From: Nemertoderma westbladi
Taxonomy: Eukaryota > Xenacoelomorpha > Nemertodermatida > Nemertodermatidae
Direction of reading: 5' to 3'
NCBI GenBank assembly: GCA_032718475.1
Contig: JAUCBJ010007040.1
Span: 61,638 to 125,637, forward strand
DNA: 64,000 bases
The notes under the pieces are model-generated. The model saw only the letters and a list, made by a program, of their open reading frames with translations, did no database searches and was not told where the DNA came from. A program made the translations under genes and the position numbers. Positions 34,853-45,649 of the stretch are shown piece by piece (the first letter of the stretch is position 1; each line of letters starts with the position of its first letter).

Positions 34853-36595
34853 TATTATACTCTTTAATTCGGACTAGCCGACAATACGGTCAATAAAATT
34901 TACAACATACATTTACAATTACTTCACAATGAAAAGTAAATTAATCACGACATAGAGCGTGAAATGAATAAAAACAATTGAATTAAAGTTATTGAATATT
35001 CCGAATAAAATGATCTGGCTAAAAAAGCAGTAAAAATCGATCTAAAACCGATTAAAATGCGACTAAATGATGGCATAAAATTCCTTTATTCGTTTCATTT
35101 TTTCCATTATGTGACCTCTGGTGACCTCCAGTTTGGTATTTGTATTGAAACTAGCTTGACTAAATTAAAATACGTCCTTCAATGATATGATATAAAATGG
35201 CAAACAGATGAATAAAAACAATTGAATTACAGTTGTTGAATATTCCGAATAAAATGATCTGGCTAAAAAAGCAGTAAAAATCGATCTAAATCCAATTAAA
35301 ATACGACTAAATGATGGCATAAAATTCCTTTATTCGTTTCAGTTTTTCCCGCAATGTCAGCGATTGAAGGTCGAAGCAGGCCGCAATGAAATCAGCGTTC
35401 CCAATATCTGTGAAGGTCGGCGCGCCCATAACCATCCGGTTTACGATGGAGTCCTTCGCGTAGCGGTACATTAGAATGGACTCGAGCCGTGGTAGAGGGT
35501 GCTCGGTGGAGGCAGCTCTGTAGCCGCCGAGAACCCCTGGGTAGGAGCCTCTCCCCCGTCTCCCAGACAGGCTGGCGATTGCCAGGGATGCAAACGCGCT
35601 CTGGAGGGCTTTGTTGGGGCACTCGTTGTACCGAATGAGTGTACCAACCGATAGCCGGAAGGCCTCCAGTGAGATGGGTTTCAGCTGGGTTAGGTGGTAG
35701 AGTGTTGAGTTCCCAATGTACGGTCCAACACACAGAAGACTCCTGAGGGCGTTCCTGTAAACCACGTCGAGTTTTCCCAATTCAGTTTGAGTGAACGCCC
35801 CGATGTTGAGTTTCAATGAGTACAGGGCTGCCGGTAGAGCGACGGCGCGCCACAGGTTGGCAACGGTCGCCGCCGGCAGCCACCGGGTCGTCCAGCCCTT
35901 CGCCTGGAACATCCGTGCGAGGGCGACTATCTTCTGGGCCGAGGCGCCCAGAGGGTTGGTCTGCGACTGGGCTAGGTTGTAGCCGAGGAAGGTCCAGGAT
36001 TTACAGCGCGGGAACAGCGGTTTGCCAAGCCGGAGGAATGACGGTTGGTGGCAATTCCTTTGGTTCGAAAATACCGTCCACTTAATTTTACTAGATTCGA
36101 CCGACAGTTTTATATCATTGGCGGACTTGCTGAAGACCCTAAATAGAGTTTCCATATCTTTTGGATTGTTCGTCATTAGTAAGAAATCGTCCGCATATGA
36201 TATGGCTCCCAACCATATTGAATTGATTGTATACCCTACATGGGATTCCTCTAGGTTGTCCAGTATGCTTCTTGTGTACAGGTTGAATAGGATCGGTGAT
36301 AACAAGGATCCCTGTTTAACGCCTCGTCGAACAAAGATTCCGTCACGATCGATCAGGCCGTTGAACTTTAGGTACAAGGTGCTGACCATGTAGTAATTGA
36401 GCACGGTGGCGACGATATGAGGGTTAACGAACTCCATCATCTTCCGACCCAATGTATCATAGTCCACGGAGTCGAACGCAGCCTCTATGTCTAGCTGGCA
36501 GATGTACAATTGGGACCCTCTCACTAAGTTACTCTCAATGCATTCCAGAACTGTAGCTATGGCGATGTCGCACCCAATCCCGCGGTGCCCACGAC
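34853..36595 (-). mobile_element. LINE, second type, 5'-truncated, between U2 and BEL-like copy 2
   Basis: Minus-strand reverse transcriptase frame plus a 3' untranslated region. The latter contains two copies, offset by 244 bp, of a stretch starting atgaataaaaacaattg (34964 and 35208). Its 3' end abuts recombinase-unit sequence at about 34853, where the tail is AT-rich. Its 5' end abuts BEL-like copy 2 near 36595. Confidence 0.8.
35307..36524 (-). CDS. LINE reverse transcriptase, C-terminal 405 aa
   Basis: LDIEAAFDSVD at residues 11-21 holds the first catalytic Asp, GVKQGSLLSP is at 68-77 and YADD at 110-113. The thumb and a C-terminal region follow. The frame stays open upstream of the Met to about 36580, reading CDIAIATVLE, so the fingers and endonuclease have been lost by truncation and the start codon is internal. 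It clearly differs from the LINE at 20.6 kb (FADD, GVPQGG). The clade is not assigned. Confidence 0.82.
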   Translation of the reverse strand: MRGSQLYICQLDIEAAFDSVDYDTLGRKMMEFVNPHIVATVLNYYMVSTLYLKFNGLIDRDGIFVRRGVKQGSLLSPILFNLYTRSILDNLEESHVGYTINSIWLGAISYADDFLLMTNNPKDMETLFRVFSKSANDIKLSVESSKIKWTVFSNQRNCHQPSFLRLGKPLFPRCKSWTFLGYNLAQSQTNPLGASAQKIVALARMFQAKGWTTRWLPAATVANLWRAVALPAALYSLKLNIGAFTQTELGKLDVVYRNALRSLLCVGPYIGNSTLYHLTQLKPISLEAFRLSVGTLIRYNECPNKALQSAFASLAIASLSGRRGRGSYPGVLGGYRAASTEHPLPRLESILMYRYAKDSIVNRMVMGAPTFTDIGNADFIAACFDLQSLTLREKLKRIKEFYAII

Positions 36596-36841
36596 CCCCC
36601 TACTACTACTCGTGGCATGACAATATGCCACACTCCCTTACCCGCCGCCTTCTAACCTCTCTACTTACTATCCTTTACTACTTCTAACTTCTACTAATCT
36701 ACTTCTTCTACTATCTGTCATATTTTTAATTATTTAATTATTTATTATTATTTGTTTAAATTAAATAATTATTTTTGTGGGAAGGGCGTCTCGCCCTCAT
36801 TCCCACCCCCCTCAGTCCAAAATATTGGACGACTAAACCTC

Positions 36842-37432
36842 CTAACTAGGGCGATTCTTCCAACAGGCACTCTCCCACTGCTGCTCTTGTAGGTCCTGTA
36901 GGATTCGCCGCACTCTCTTCGCCAATTCCATCTCACCAGGAATTGGTTCTCCCTCCTCTGCCACCCTGAAATCGGGTCTCTCCGCCGCCTTCTTAACTAG
37001 CTCATCTCCTGGCATCAAAATGCCACTTCTCTCCTTGTTGTCTCCCGCCGGCAGAATGAATAGAAAGTGAAAGAACAGGCAGAACAGAAGGTAGAATAAT
37101 AGTCCTATCCCTTTCCATCCTGCCTTCCTTCTCGACTTCCCCCTTGTCGGTATGCCTCCAAACCGGACCTGCGTCTCTTCCTGACACTCCTCTGGACACT
37201 CCTCTAGACACTCCTTCTGACACTCCTCCGGGCACTCCCCCGGAGTGTTGTCCTCCGGACACCTCGCCGTCCGCTCCGCTCCATCTCCATACCGATGCTT
37301 GCTGGGAAACCTACTCTCCTCTGCCCACTTTCTTACTGTCACCTCCCTATCTGGCTCTACTATCTCTTGTTTCTCCTCTACTTCCTCTGCGTCTTCGGTG
37401 CCTGGTATCATGCACCCAGATGTCTCTGTCAC
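36842..37432 (-). pseudogene. Unrecognised C-terminal region after protease, copy 2
   Basis: 196 codons from MTETSGCMIPGTE. The opening TSGCM..GT is conserved in copy 1, as are EW/KWAEE..F and GGIPTRGKSRRK-like IGRRSSKR words. Specific to this copy are Cys/Glu repeats (ECPEEC four times) and a hydrophobic stretch of about 20 residues (LLFYLLFCLFFHFLFI) that could span a membrane. It is out of frame with the protease by a small shift near 37464. Envelope-like or other function cannot be claimed; the sequence matches nothing I know. Confidence 0.5.
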
Positions 37433-37463
37433 ACTGCATGGGATGTTGGTTTTAACTGGGCCG

Positions 37464-38843
37464 CTAAGCGTCCATCCGAACGGCGTGAGGATCGCCGCTC
37501 GGGTCCCGCTGCCTGTCTTCGCCGAAGACCGTCCGTGTTCTCTCGTGGGCCGTCGGGCAGTCCATTCCTACTATAATGGACACCTTCCTAACGTCCACCT
37601 TTGGTATTGAGAAATCGATACCGTCCAGGAATCTATACTGCTCGACCTCAATGTTGGTTGGTCGCCTGGCGTTGATATTTATCGATTCTATGACGTGGAT
37701 GGGGTCGATCGTCGCCCCATAGTCGCATCCCGGTGCAATCGCTGCTATCCTGCACCGCCCCGTCCTCGTCTCCAGGACCTCATCTTTACTCGAGACGGTA
37801 GTTACCGCCATTCTATTCGGCCTCGTCTTTAGCCCTATCTCTTCGGCCACCCAGTTCTCCACCAGCGTGAAGGCTGCTCCGCTGTCGACCAGCATTAATG
37901 TCGTTACTGATCGACCGCCCTCTCCTGATATCTTTACTGGTACTACCCCGAGTAGTACTTTTCTCTTCTTCTCCTCTTCTGTCATGCTTGTAGCCATTGT
38001 TTGGCCTCCAGTCTCCTCCTCTCTTGCTGCTGTTTCTCTACACTCTCCGGGTCTGTGTCCTTCTACCACACATCGATGACATAGTCCGTTTGCGTCTGTG
38101 TAGGCTACACGATCTTGTTTGGGCAACGCTTGCCAGTGCTTACAACTCCTGGTCTTATGGGTTCCGTCCCGGTGTAATTGACATTCGAATCCTGGATTAT
38201 AGCGTTCCCTGTATAGTCCCTCACGTATCGCGCGTAGGTTTATATGTACCGATTTAGTGTTTTGGTTGTCTGCACTCGGCCTACTGGGTATGTTGGGATT
38301 ATGTTTATTCATGGTGTTATTTTCTTTCTGTCCCTGCCACGGTGTGGCCCTACTCCCAGCTAACTGTGGGCTTGTAGCCCCCTGTGTGGCCGCATGTGGT
38401 AGTGACTCTCTTACTCTTGAGAATGGATCCGTCGGATTATGTTCGGGTCCAGGCCTGTTGTATTCGGTCTTTGGTGCCTTCCCTAAACTATCCTCACTAT
38501 AGACTGGGTCTGTAATTAATTCGGCTTCATAGTTTAGGAAGCTCGACATTTCTTCTAGGCCCGGTTCCGCACCTTTCTTCTCTCGAGTGGAGAAGGCGAT
38601 CTTCCTCCACTTTCTCCGCAGCCAGATCAGCAGTGCCTGCGCTATCGTGGTGATGTTGTTAGACGCATTGAGTTCGTATGGTGCGTCTAGCGTCTTCAGT
38701 ACGATTAACGCCTTCTCGACCTTGTTTGCAAACGTCTTTATGCTAACGGGATTATCCTGTAGGCCACCCGATGTTATGCCTCTCATTGCCTCACGATGTC
38801 GTACGCTGGGCCTCCTGTATATACTTGCAGATATTTTAGGCAC
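37464..38843 (-). pseudogene. gag-pro: Gag C-terminal half, zinc knuckles and protease, copy 2
   Basis: 459 codons. The first 20 or so are out of register after a deletion of about 90 bp at 38785-38815, then RGITSG onward matches copy 1. Variant knuckle C-x2-H-x4-H-x4-C is at 221-234, canonical C-x2-C-x4-H-x4-C at 255-268, and protease DSG at 320-322. IVGMDCPTAHER is near the end, where copy 1 goes on to FGWTLTGP; here a frameshift ends the frame. This is the better preserved protease of the window and shows the Tyr lost to a stop in copy 1. Confidence 0.78.
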
Positions 38844-39760
38844 TCCGCCTGCGTCAAGTTCTTACTTAATATCTCGTTGCTGTACATGCGCCGAAACTGC
38901 AGGTATGCTTCCGGCCAACTTCCGTCAAATTTAAATGGCTCGACTGGTGGTAACTCGATCCTGGTCTTTAATGCATCGATTAATGTGGCCATTCCCATCG
39001 CTTGCGCTTCCAATGGGTTCGATGGATGTTGTACAGACTCTCCTATTGGGTGCAGTCCGTTCGTCCTATCTGTTGTTGATTTTATTTGTTGCGTCGGATA
39101 TATCATTGGGGGTAACGGCCCCCTCCATATTTCCGTGTCGCACGACCTATTCTCGTCCAAGGGGTTCGATGTTCTTGCTCCTATTGGGGTATATTGTTGA
39201 TATTGTAATGGGGGAATGTCACCCTGCCCCCCCCCCCCCCCCCCCACCGGTATGTTTGGTACTGGGGTTGATGTTAATATATTGGGGCACATACATCTAT
39301 CTACAATAACTCTCCCCTCCCCTGGATATATGTTATGTCCCTGTGTATTATAGTCATGCTGCTGTACCGATATAGGCCTACCTACCTCTCGCCTACCTAC
39401 CGGTATGTACTCCGCGACTTCCGGGTTTAATCCCGTCGTCCGCGCTACCCTATCGCCTACTCTATCTCTCCCAGCATGGCCTATAATAGTATGTGCAGTA
39501 AGGCCTACAGTATGTCCTGCAGTCTGCATGTGCCCTTCCGAACCGAAATTTAATCTTCTCAAATCTCGAATCTCCCAGTGACTACCGTACTCTCGATCAG
39601 CAGCTATATCCCGTCGGGAAGTTTCTCTTCGATCCCCTCTCCTGCTCTCGTTCTCATTCTCATATCGGTACATCCTGTACCCTTCTCCTGGTGTGCGGTG
39701 TGTCTCCCCGGGGTGACGGCAATCTCCCGGAGTTCGACCCCACTGACTCCCTAACTCCAT
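38783..39760 (-). pseudogene. gag: Gag middle region and start of core, copy 2
   Basis: 325 codons: Arg/Asp-rich stretch, TPGEGYRMYRYENE, a run of Gly encoded by poly-G (plus-strand poly-C 39229-39245), then the Gag core start IELPPVEPFKFDG and LKYLQVYTGGPAYDIVRQ. It ends at the deletion that separates it from the 37464-38843 frame. Compared with copy 1 the glycine run is still in frame here. Confidence 0.72.
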
Positions 39761-41035
39761 CTCTACTTCCGACGGCTCGCTATCTGTCCTCGCTCTCTGG
39801 TTGCTCCTAGCAACGACTCTTTACTAATCTTCTTCTCTCTTCTGACTGGGCTCGACGTCTCGTCGCTCGCCCTCTCGCGACGTTAACCTCTCCCTCTCCA
39901 CTCGGTCGCACGCCGCTGGGGACACTCGCAATCCCCCCACCACTCTCCATCGCCGGGCGCCGCGGCTCACCCAACTCGCCCCGCGCACTATCCGCCGACG
40001 CCTGTGGGGAATTATCTGCCCCCCCCCCCCCCTCTCGCTACTAATCTTCCGTGGTGGGGCGCCCGTAGCCCCCCCCCCCCCACTCGCCATTTCTAACTTC
40101 ACTATCTCTTACTGCACTTCTACACCTATACATACCCATACATCTATCTACAATAACTCTCCCCTCCCCTGGATATATGTTATGTCCCTGTGTATTATAG
40201 TCATGCTGCTGTACCGATATAGGCCTACCTACCTCTCGCCTACCTACCGGTATGTACTCCGCGACTTCCGGGTTTAATCCCGTCGTCCGCGCTACCGCTA
40301 CCCTATCGCCTACTCTATCTCTCCCAGCATGGCCTATAATAGTATGTGCAGTAAGGCCTACAGTATGTCATGCAGTCTGCATGTGCCCTTCCGAACCGAA
40401 GTTTATTCTTCGCGAATCTCGAATCTCCCCACGACTACCGTACTCTCGATCGGCAGCTATATCACGTCGGGAAGTTTCCCTTCGATCCCCTATCCTGCTC
40501 TCGTCTTCGTATCGGTACGTCCTGTACCCCTCTCCTGGCGTGCAGTGCGTTTCTCCAGGGCGACGGCAATCTCCCGAAGTTCGACCCCACTGACTCCCTA
40601 ACTCCATCTCTACTAGCGACGGCTCGCTATCCGTCCTCGCTCTCCAGTTGCTCCTAGCAACGACTCTTCTATTATCTTCACTTCTTCTCTCTTTGACCCC
40701 TCTGTTAAACTCCACTAATCTTCTATCTTGACCTCTCTATTAAACTCTACTAATCTTCTCTCTTCTGACTGGGCTCGACGTTCCGTCGCCCGCCCTCTCG
40801 CGACGTCAACCTGTCTCTCTCTGCTCGATCGCACACCGCTGGGGATGCTCGCAATCCCCCTATTATTCTCCATCGCCGGGTGTTGCGGTTTACCTAACTC
40901 GGCCCGCGCATTATCCGCCGACGCCTGTGGGACACTCTCTGCCCCCCCTCTCTCGCTACTAATCCCTCGCGGTGGGGTGCCCGTAGCCCCCCCCCCCCCA
41001 CCCGCCACTTCTAACTTCACTATCTCTTACTACAC
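39291..41035 (-). repeat. Internal duplication of about 847 bp in copy 2
   Basis: The word atacatctatctacaat starts at 39291 and 40138, and the downstream order repeats: PGEGY region, Arg-rich region and the poly-C flanked segment. Copies have diverged by many substitutions and indels. A third partial copy of the last 110 bp lies at about 41055-41163. Copy 1 and the plus-strand element have a single version, so the duplication is specific to this copy. Confidence 0.8.
40368..41020 (-). pseudogene. gag: Duplicated Gag middle fragments, copy 2
   Basis: Two adjoining frames (41020-40715 and 40715-40368) carrying the second version of the Arg-rich and PGEGYRTYRYEDE segments. They are remnants of the internal duplication and would not be part of an intact polyprotein. 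Confidence 0.55.
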
Positions 41036-41062
41036 CTTTGCGTTTCTCTTGTCGGACACTCT

Positions 41063-42353
41063 CTACCCCCCTTCTCTCGCCACTAATCTTTCGTGGTGGG
41101 GCTCCTGTAGCCCCCCCCCCCCCCCCCACTCGCCACATCTAACTTCACTATCTCTTACTACACTTCTATACCCCTCTTTAGTCGACGCACTGTCTCTACT
41201 ACGGCTGGGTCTATTCACCCCCGCCTCTCTCTCTACTACTGCGAGGCCTACCAAGCCCACCTCGGGTTGGCTCAACCCCGCTACCTCCTGCCTACCAACT
41301 GCGTGGCCTGCCAGGCCGCCGTTGGGTTGGCTCAACCCCGCCACTTCCTGCCTACTAACTACGTGGCCTACCAGGCCGCCGTCTGCCGGGCTATACACGT
41401 CTGGCACGTTCACATTAATAGCACCATTCCCAATATTATTTGTTAAATCAATTAAATTATTTGAATTTGAAACGGGATTATTATTTAAATTATTTAAATT
41501 AGAATTGCTATTATTTTCAAAATTTAAATTATTATTCGAATTATTTGAATTATTCTGGATATTTGAATTAATATTATTATTTGAATTTAAATTACCGGGT
41601 AAAATATTTCCTGTAATAAAGGGATTAGGGTTATCTACTATGGTACTATTAATACCAACATTTCCTAACGTACTACTACTACCCCCCTCGCCCGTACGGC
41701 TACTGTACGTGTACCGCACGCTCTGTTCTCTTGCCTCACGCTGTTCGCGTTCACTCTCTTGCTCCTTCCTTCCCCTCAGTCGCCACTCTAATTCTTCCAT
41801 ATTTAATTTATATGCCATGCGTTCACTCTCTCGCACCCGTCTTTCTTTTGCGGAGGATGTAGCAGACTTATCGGTTGCGACGGACTTCCGCCGCCCCTCC
41901 GTCCTACTAACTTTCCCCCGCTTTCCGGGGTTCTCGCTGACCGACGAGACCGAATCCTCGGAGCTAACCTCGGATTCGCCCTCGTGCGGTCCCGCCCAAC
42001 CCACTAACTTAACTTCCCTGGCATCGACTAAGTATGGCCCTATGTACACTACATCAGGCCCCATACCCCTACGTTCCCATAGCCCAAACAGTTCGAAGGC
42101 AACCCCTCTCGCCCTCTCCTCGGCTAGTTCTCCCTGCCCAGAACGCACTAGGTATTCAAAGTATCTGTTCGACTCACCTAGTCGTCTCCTCAACTTCACC
42201 TGGTCTATCTCAGCCCCTCCTCTTGGATTACCGGATCGTTTGTCGACGGATCCGGCGTCGTGGGTAAATACCGTCTCGTCGCGGCCTCACGGATCGTTAG
42301 GTTAGATCGTCGCCTGGGGTCCGTGGCGGTGTCGTCTTCTCTTCTCGACTCAT
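41063..42353 (-). pseudogene. gag: Gag N-terminal region, copy 2
   Basis: ATG at 42353 begins SREEKTTPPRTPGDD and stops after 18 residues at ctaacctaacg, a small insertion. A 378-codon frame (42199-41063) then runs through RRLGESNRYFEYLVRSG, VYIGPYLVDA, SATSSAKERRVRE, an Asn-rich region and three imperfect repeats of about 21 residues containing AGLSQP. It is shorter than the other copies between the two parts. It lacks the poly-G tract of its relatives after the RTGEGG point and stays in frame there. Confidence 0.65.
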
Positions 42354-42406
42354 CCTTTCTCTTTACTCTAGCGGTCACAGTTTATTGCGTTGGTTTATAG
42401 TTTGAC

Positions 42407-42996
42407 TGTGACGGGATCAATGGATCCCGACTGGTTATAGTTAGTACGCGTCACAGCGGGCTGATGGGTGGATATGATATAATATATATAAGGTCTGAGT
42501 TCGGTGTTCAACTGAAGTATAATATTGTAATATAGATGATAGCAATAATTGGTAGATACAGGTACCGGTAGGATAATGTATACAGCACCGCAACGACGGT
42601 CAAACTATGTGGCCGGTCCGCGGTAAACTAATCACTGAGTAAACTGACCGGTAATGTGGTATGTAACATAATATATATTGGTTACTGCACTGTGGCCTTG
42701 CTACTCAGCTGATGCCTGCCCCCCCCCCCCCCCCCCCCATTGGCTACTAATCCACTTCACACCCTTTGCCCTGTGGGGGTGTTTCCCCCCCCCCCCCCCC
42801 CCGCTGCTGTTACTTCCCTTCTCCCTGGAGGCTTAACCTCTGACCTCCATTGTGTGAGGCCCTCTGGGGTTTGTTGTCCCCGTTTTATTGGGGTGACACG
42901 AGGTTGATATTGGTAATCAACCTCGTGCTCCCAATATTGCTTAGAGGCCTCGCTGGCCCAACTTTGTGGGGTGTTAGCGGAATTGATTCGCTAACA
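42407..42996 (-). repeat. 5' LTR of copy 2, 590 bp
   Basis: On the minus strand it begins TGTTAGCGAATCAATTCCGC and ends GATCCCGTCACA. The start forms a perfect 8-bp inverted repeat TGTTAGCG/CGCTAACA. Two long poly-C runs (42720-42738 and 42786-42802) inflate it. It is the same LTR family as the plus-strand elements but clearly diverged. The right edge abuts U3 exactly at cctactgtag. Confidence 0.85.
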
Positions 42997-43651
42997 CCTA
43001 CTGTAGTTGACCTACCAATTTTTTGCTCTAAATCATAATTGCCAAACCTCAAAATAAGTGCAGAAGTGTACCTACTGTGGTACGTTACCGGTAAGATGCA
43101 TACCGTTATGTTGCACAAACCAAATTCGTCAAAGAGAAAGTGAAATCAAAATGCGTAGGTACCAGACTGCCGGTATGTTGCTCTAAGCTAAAATGGTCAA
43201 ACAGAAAGTAAACACCATAAATAAAAAGCAGAAGGTACCGTAGGGCCTACAGTTTGCAGTTTGCAACCAGTGTAGGTTATCAATTATTACACTTCGGCCT
43301 ACACCCCTTGGAAAAGTAACTATTTAAAATCCTCAGCCTTTGGCCTCGGATTTTAAACACTTAATTTTCCGCGGGCTTCGGCCTCAGCAACAGCAGTTGG
43401 TTTGCGGAAAAATAAAATCACAAAATACCGGGCAAAAATAACAACCCTATAGACCAACATTAGTTCAGTGTTATTTTTTCCAGGATTTGTTTTGTAACAA
43501 CATATTATATTACCAATACAATATAAAGTTGACATTATCTTGTTAACTTAAATAAGACTATTATCTAATCCATGGCATAGGTTTTGATGTTTTTGCAATT
43601 ATGATTTGTGTATTTATATAATTTAATAAATTCCTCCATTCTGTGCTTCAG

Positions 43652-43774
43652 ATATTGATGAATGTTCTACCAATTCTGATAATTGCCACATTAATGCAAG
43701 CTGCATGAACAGTGATGGTAGTTTCTCCTGTGCATGTAATTTGGGCTACACTGGCAATGGTGTTTCCTGCAGTG
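43652..43774 (+). CDS. Calcium-binding EGF exon, U3 exon a
   Basis: 123 bp, acceptor gtgcttcag, donor gtaagc, phase 1-1, six cysteines. Confidence 0.87.
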
Positions 43775-43928
43775 GTAAGCACATATCATCTTATATTAGC
43801 AATACAATATAAAGTTGACATTATCTTGTTAACTTAAGACTATTATCCATGGCATATGACTTTGATGTTTCTGCAATTAGGATTTGTGAATTTAGAATTT
43901 AATAAATTCCCATTTTTTTGATCTTCAG

Positions 43929-44051
43929 ATATTGATGAATGTTCTACCAATACTGATAATTGCCACATTCATGCAAGCTGCTCGAACAATGATGGTAGTT
44001 TTACATGTGTATGTAATTCAGGCTATTCTGGAACTGGTGTTTCCTGCAATG
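43929..44051 (+). CDS. Calcium-binding EGF exon, U3 exon b
   Basis: 123 bp, acceptor gatcttcag, donor gtaagc, phase 1-1. One base (ggaact instead of gggact) separates it from U2. Confidence 0.87.
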
Positions 44052-44216
44052 GTAAGCAAATACCAGATAATATTACCAATACAAACAATACAAAACAAAC
44101 TTCGACACCATCACCTTAAAATCCTATTATCCTGTCATATTGCTTTTAATTTAATTTTTTTGGAGTATTAATTTGCAAATTCATAATTTAGTAAATTACT
44201 AATTTTTGTACTTCAG

Positions 44217-44339
44217 ACATTGATGAATGTTCTACCAATAGCGATAATTGCCATATTGATGCTAGCTGCACAAACAATGATGGTAATTTTACATGTGCAT
44301 GCAATTCAGGCTATTCTGGAACTGGTGTTTCCTGCAATG
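44217..44339 (+). CDS. Calcium-binding EGF exon, U3 exon c
   Basis: 123 bp, acceptor gtacttcag, donor gtaagg, phase 1-1. Confidence 0.87.
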
Positions 44340-44471
44340 GTAAGGAAATAACATAGATACTGTACATTGTTGGTAGGACCTAACATTTCCTTGACCTCTA
44401 TATTTTACTGTTTACCTACCGGTACCGTGTTACTGTACCCATTTTCCTTATGCTCTATTTGATATTATTAT

Positions 44472-45363
44472 GGTAGGGGCTTAAATGCACAACGAGCAAC
44501 AATGACCAACAACGAGCAACAATGACCAACAACGAGCAACAATGAGCAACAATGAGCAACAACAAGCAACAACGAGCACCAATGAGCAACAATGAGCAAC
44601 AACTAGCACCAATGAGCGACAACGAGCAACAACGAGCACCAATGAGCAACAACGAGCACCAATGAGCGACAACGAGCAACAACGATCACCAATGAGCAAC
44701 AACGAGCAACAATGAGCAACAATGAGCAACAACGAGCAACAGTGAGCAACAACGAGCAACAACGAGCACCAATGAGCAATAAACGAGCAACAATAGGCAA
44801 AAATAATAAACTCGTTGTTGCTCATTGTTGCTCATTGTCGCTCAATGTTGCTCGTTGTTGCTCATTGGTGCTCGTTTTTGCTCGCTGTTGCTCGTTGTTG
44901 CTCATTGTTGCTCGTTGTTGTACTTTATTATAGCTCGTTGTTGCTCGTTGTTGCTCGTTGTTGCTCGTTGTTGCTCATTGGTGCTCTTTTTTACACATTG
45001 TTGCTCGTTGTTGTACATTATTATAGCTCGTTGTTGCTCGTTGTTGCTCATTGTTGCTCGTTGTTGCTCATTGGTGCTCGTTGTTGCGCGTTGTTGCTCA
45101 TTGTTGCTCGTTGTTGCTCTTGTTGCTCTTGTTGCTCGTTGTTACTCATTGTTGCTCATTGTTGTCTCGTTGTTGCTCATTATTGCTCGTTGTTGCTCAT
45201 TGTTGCTCGTTGTTGTTCGTTGTTGTTCATTGTTGTTCGTTGTTGCTCATTGTTGTTCGTTGTTGTACTTTATTATTGCTCAATGTTACTCATTGTTGCT
45301 CGTTGTTGCTCATTGTTGCTCATTGTTGGTCATTGTTGCTCGTTGTACATTTTAGCACCTACC
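44472..45363. mobile_element. Foldback transposon, U3 copy (892 bp)
   Basis: Flanked by tattattat at 44463-44471 and 45364-45372. The left terminus has one change (ggtaggggc). It is shorter than in U2 and U4 in the right arm, and small slips (ctcttgttgctcttg) break the 10-bp phase near 45117. Confidence 0.9.
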
Positions 45364-45649
45364 TATTATTATACCTTTACCTTGTCAGCTTGTTACATTG
45401 TCAAATGTATGGATGAATGTGTCAAATAATGGATTGGCCATAGGCCTACCTATTCCCTATCACATGCTTATCCCCTTTATCTGGTGTGGTGGCAATGTTG
45501 TGGATACGACCTCACAAAAGATTTCAACTGAAATTCACTAGAACCCCAACCCTACAAGCCTATACCAGTATATACTGACGGGGTCGGCAGTATTTAGTAA
45601 CCATCATTATTTAGGTATGCCAGGGAGTTAACGAAACTGCTTCGGATAA

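Larger units (their letters stand above)
36596..42996 (-). mobile_element. BEL/Pao-like LTR retrotransposon, copy 2
   Basis: 5' LTR at 42996-42407, then Gag N-terminal extension, Gag core, zinc knuckles, protease, C-terminal region and a 3' untranslated region like that of copy 1 (gggaagggcgtctcgccctc word at 36780 and 1038). The 3' LTR is missing where a LINE adjoins. No reverse transcriptase, RNase H or integrase lies between the protease and the C-terminal region. An internal 847-bp duplication and several frameshifts are present. Confidence 0.82.

Noticed and set aside
40728-42305. 525-codon plus-strand frame
   Set aside because: Antisense to gag of BEL-like copy 2; Pro/Ser/Leu-rich composition mirrors the GC-rich sense strand. 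The sense frames match the other copies.
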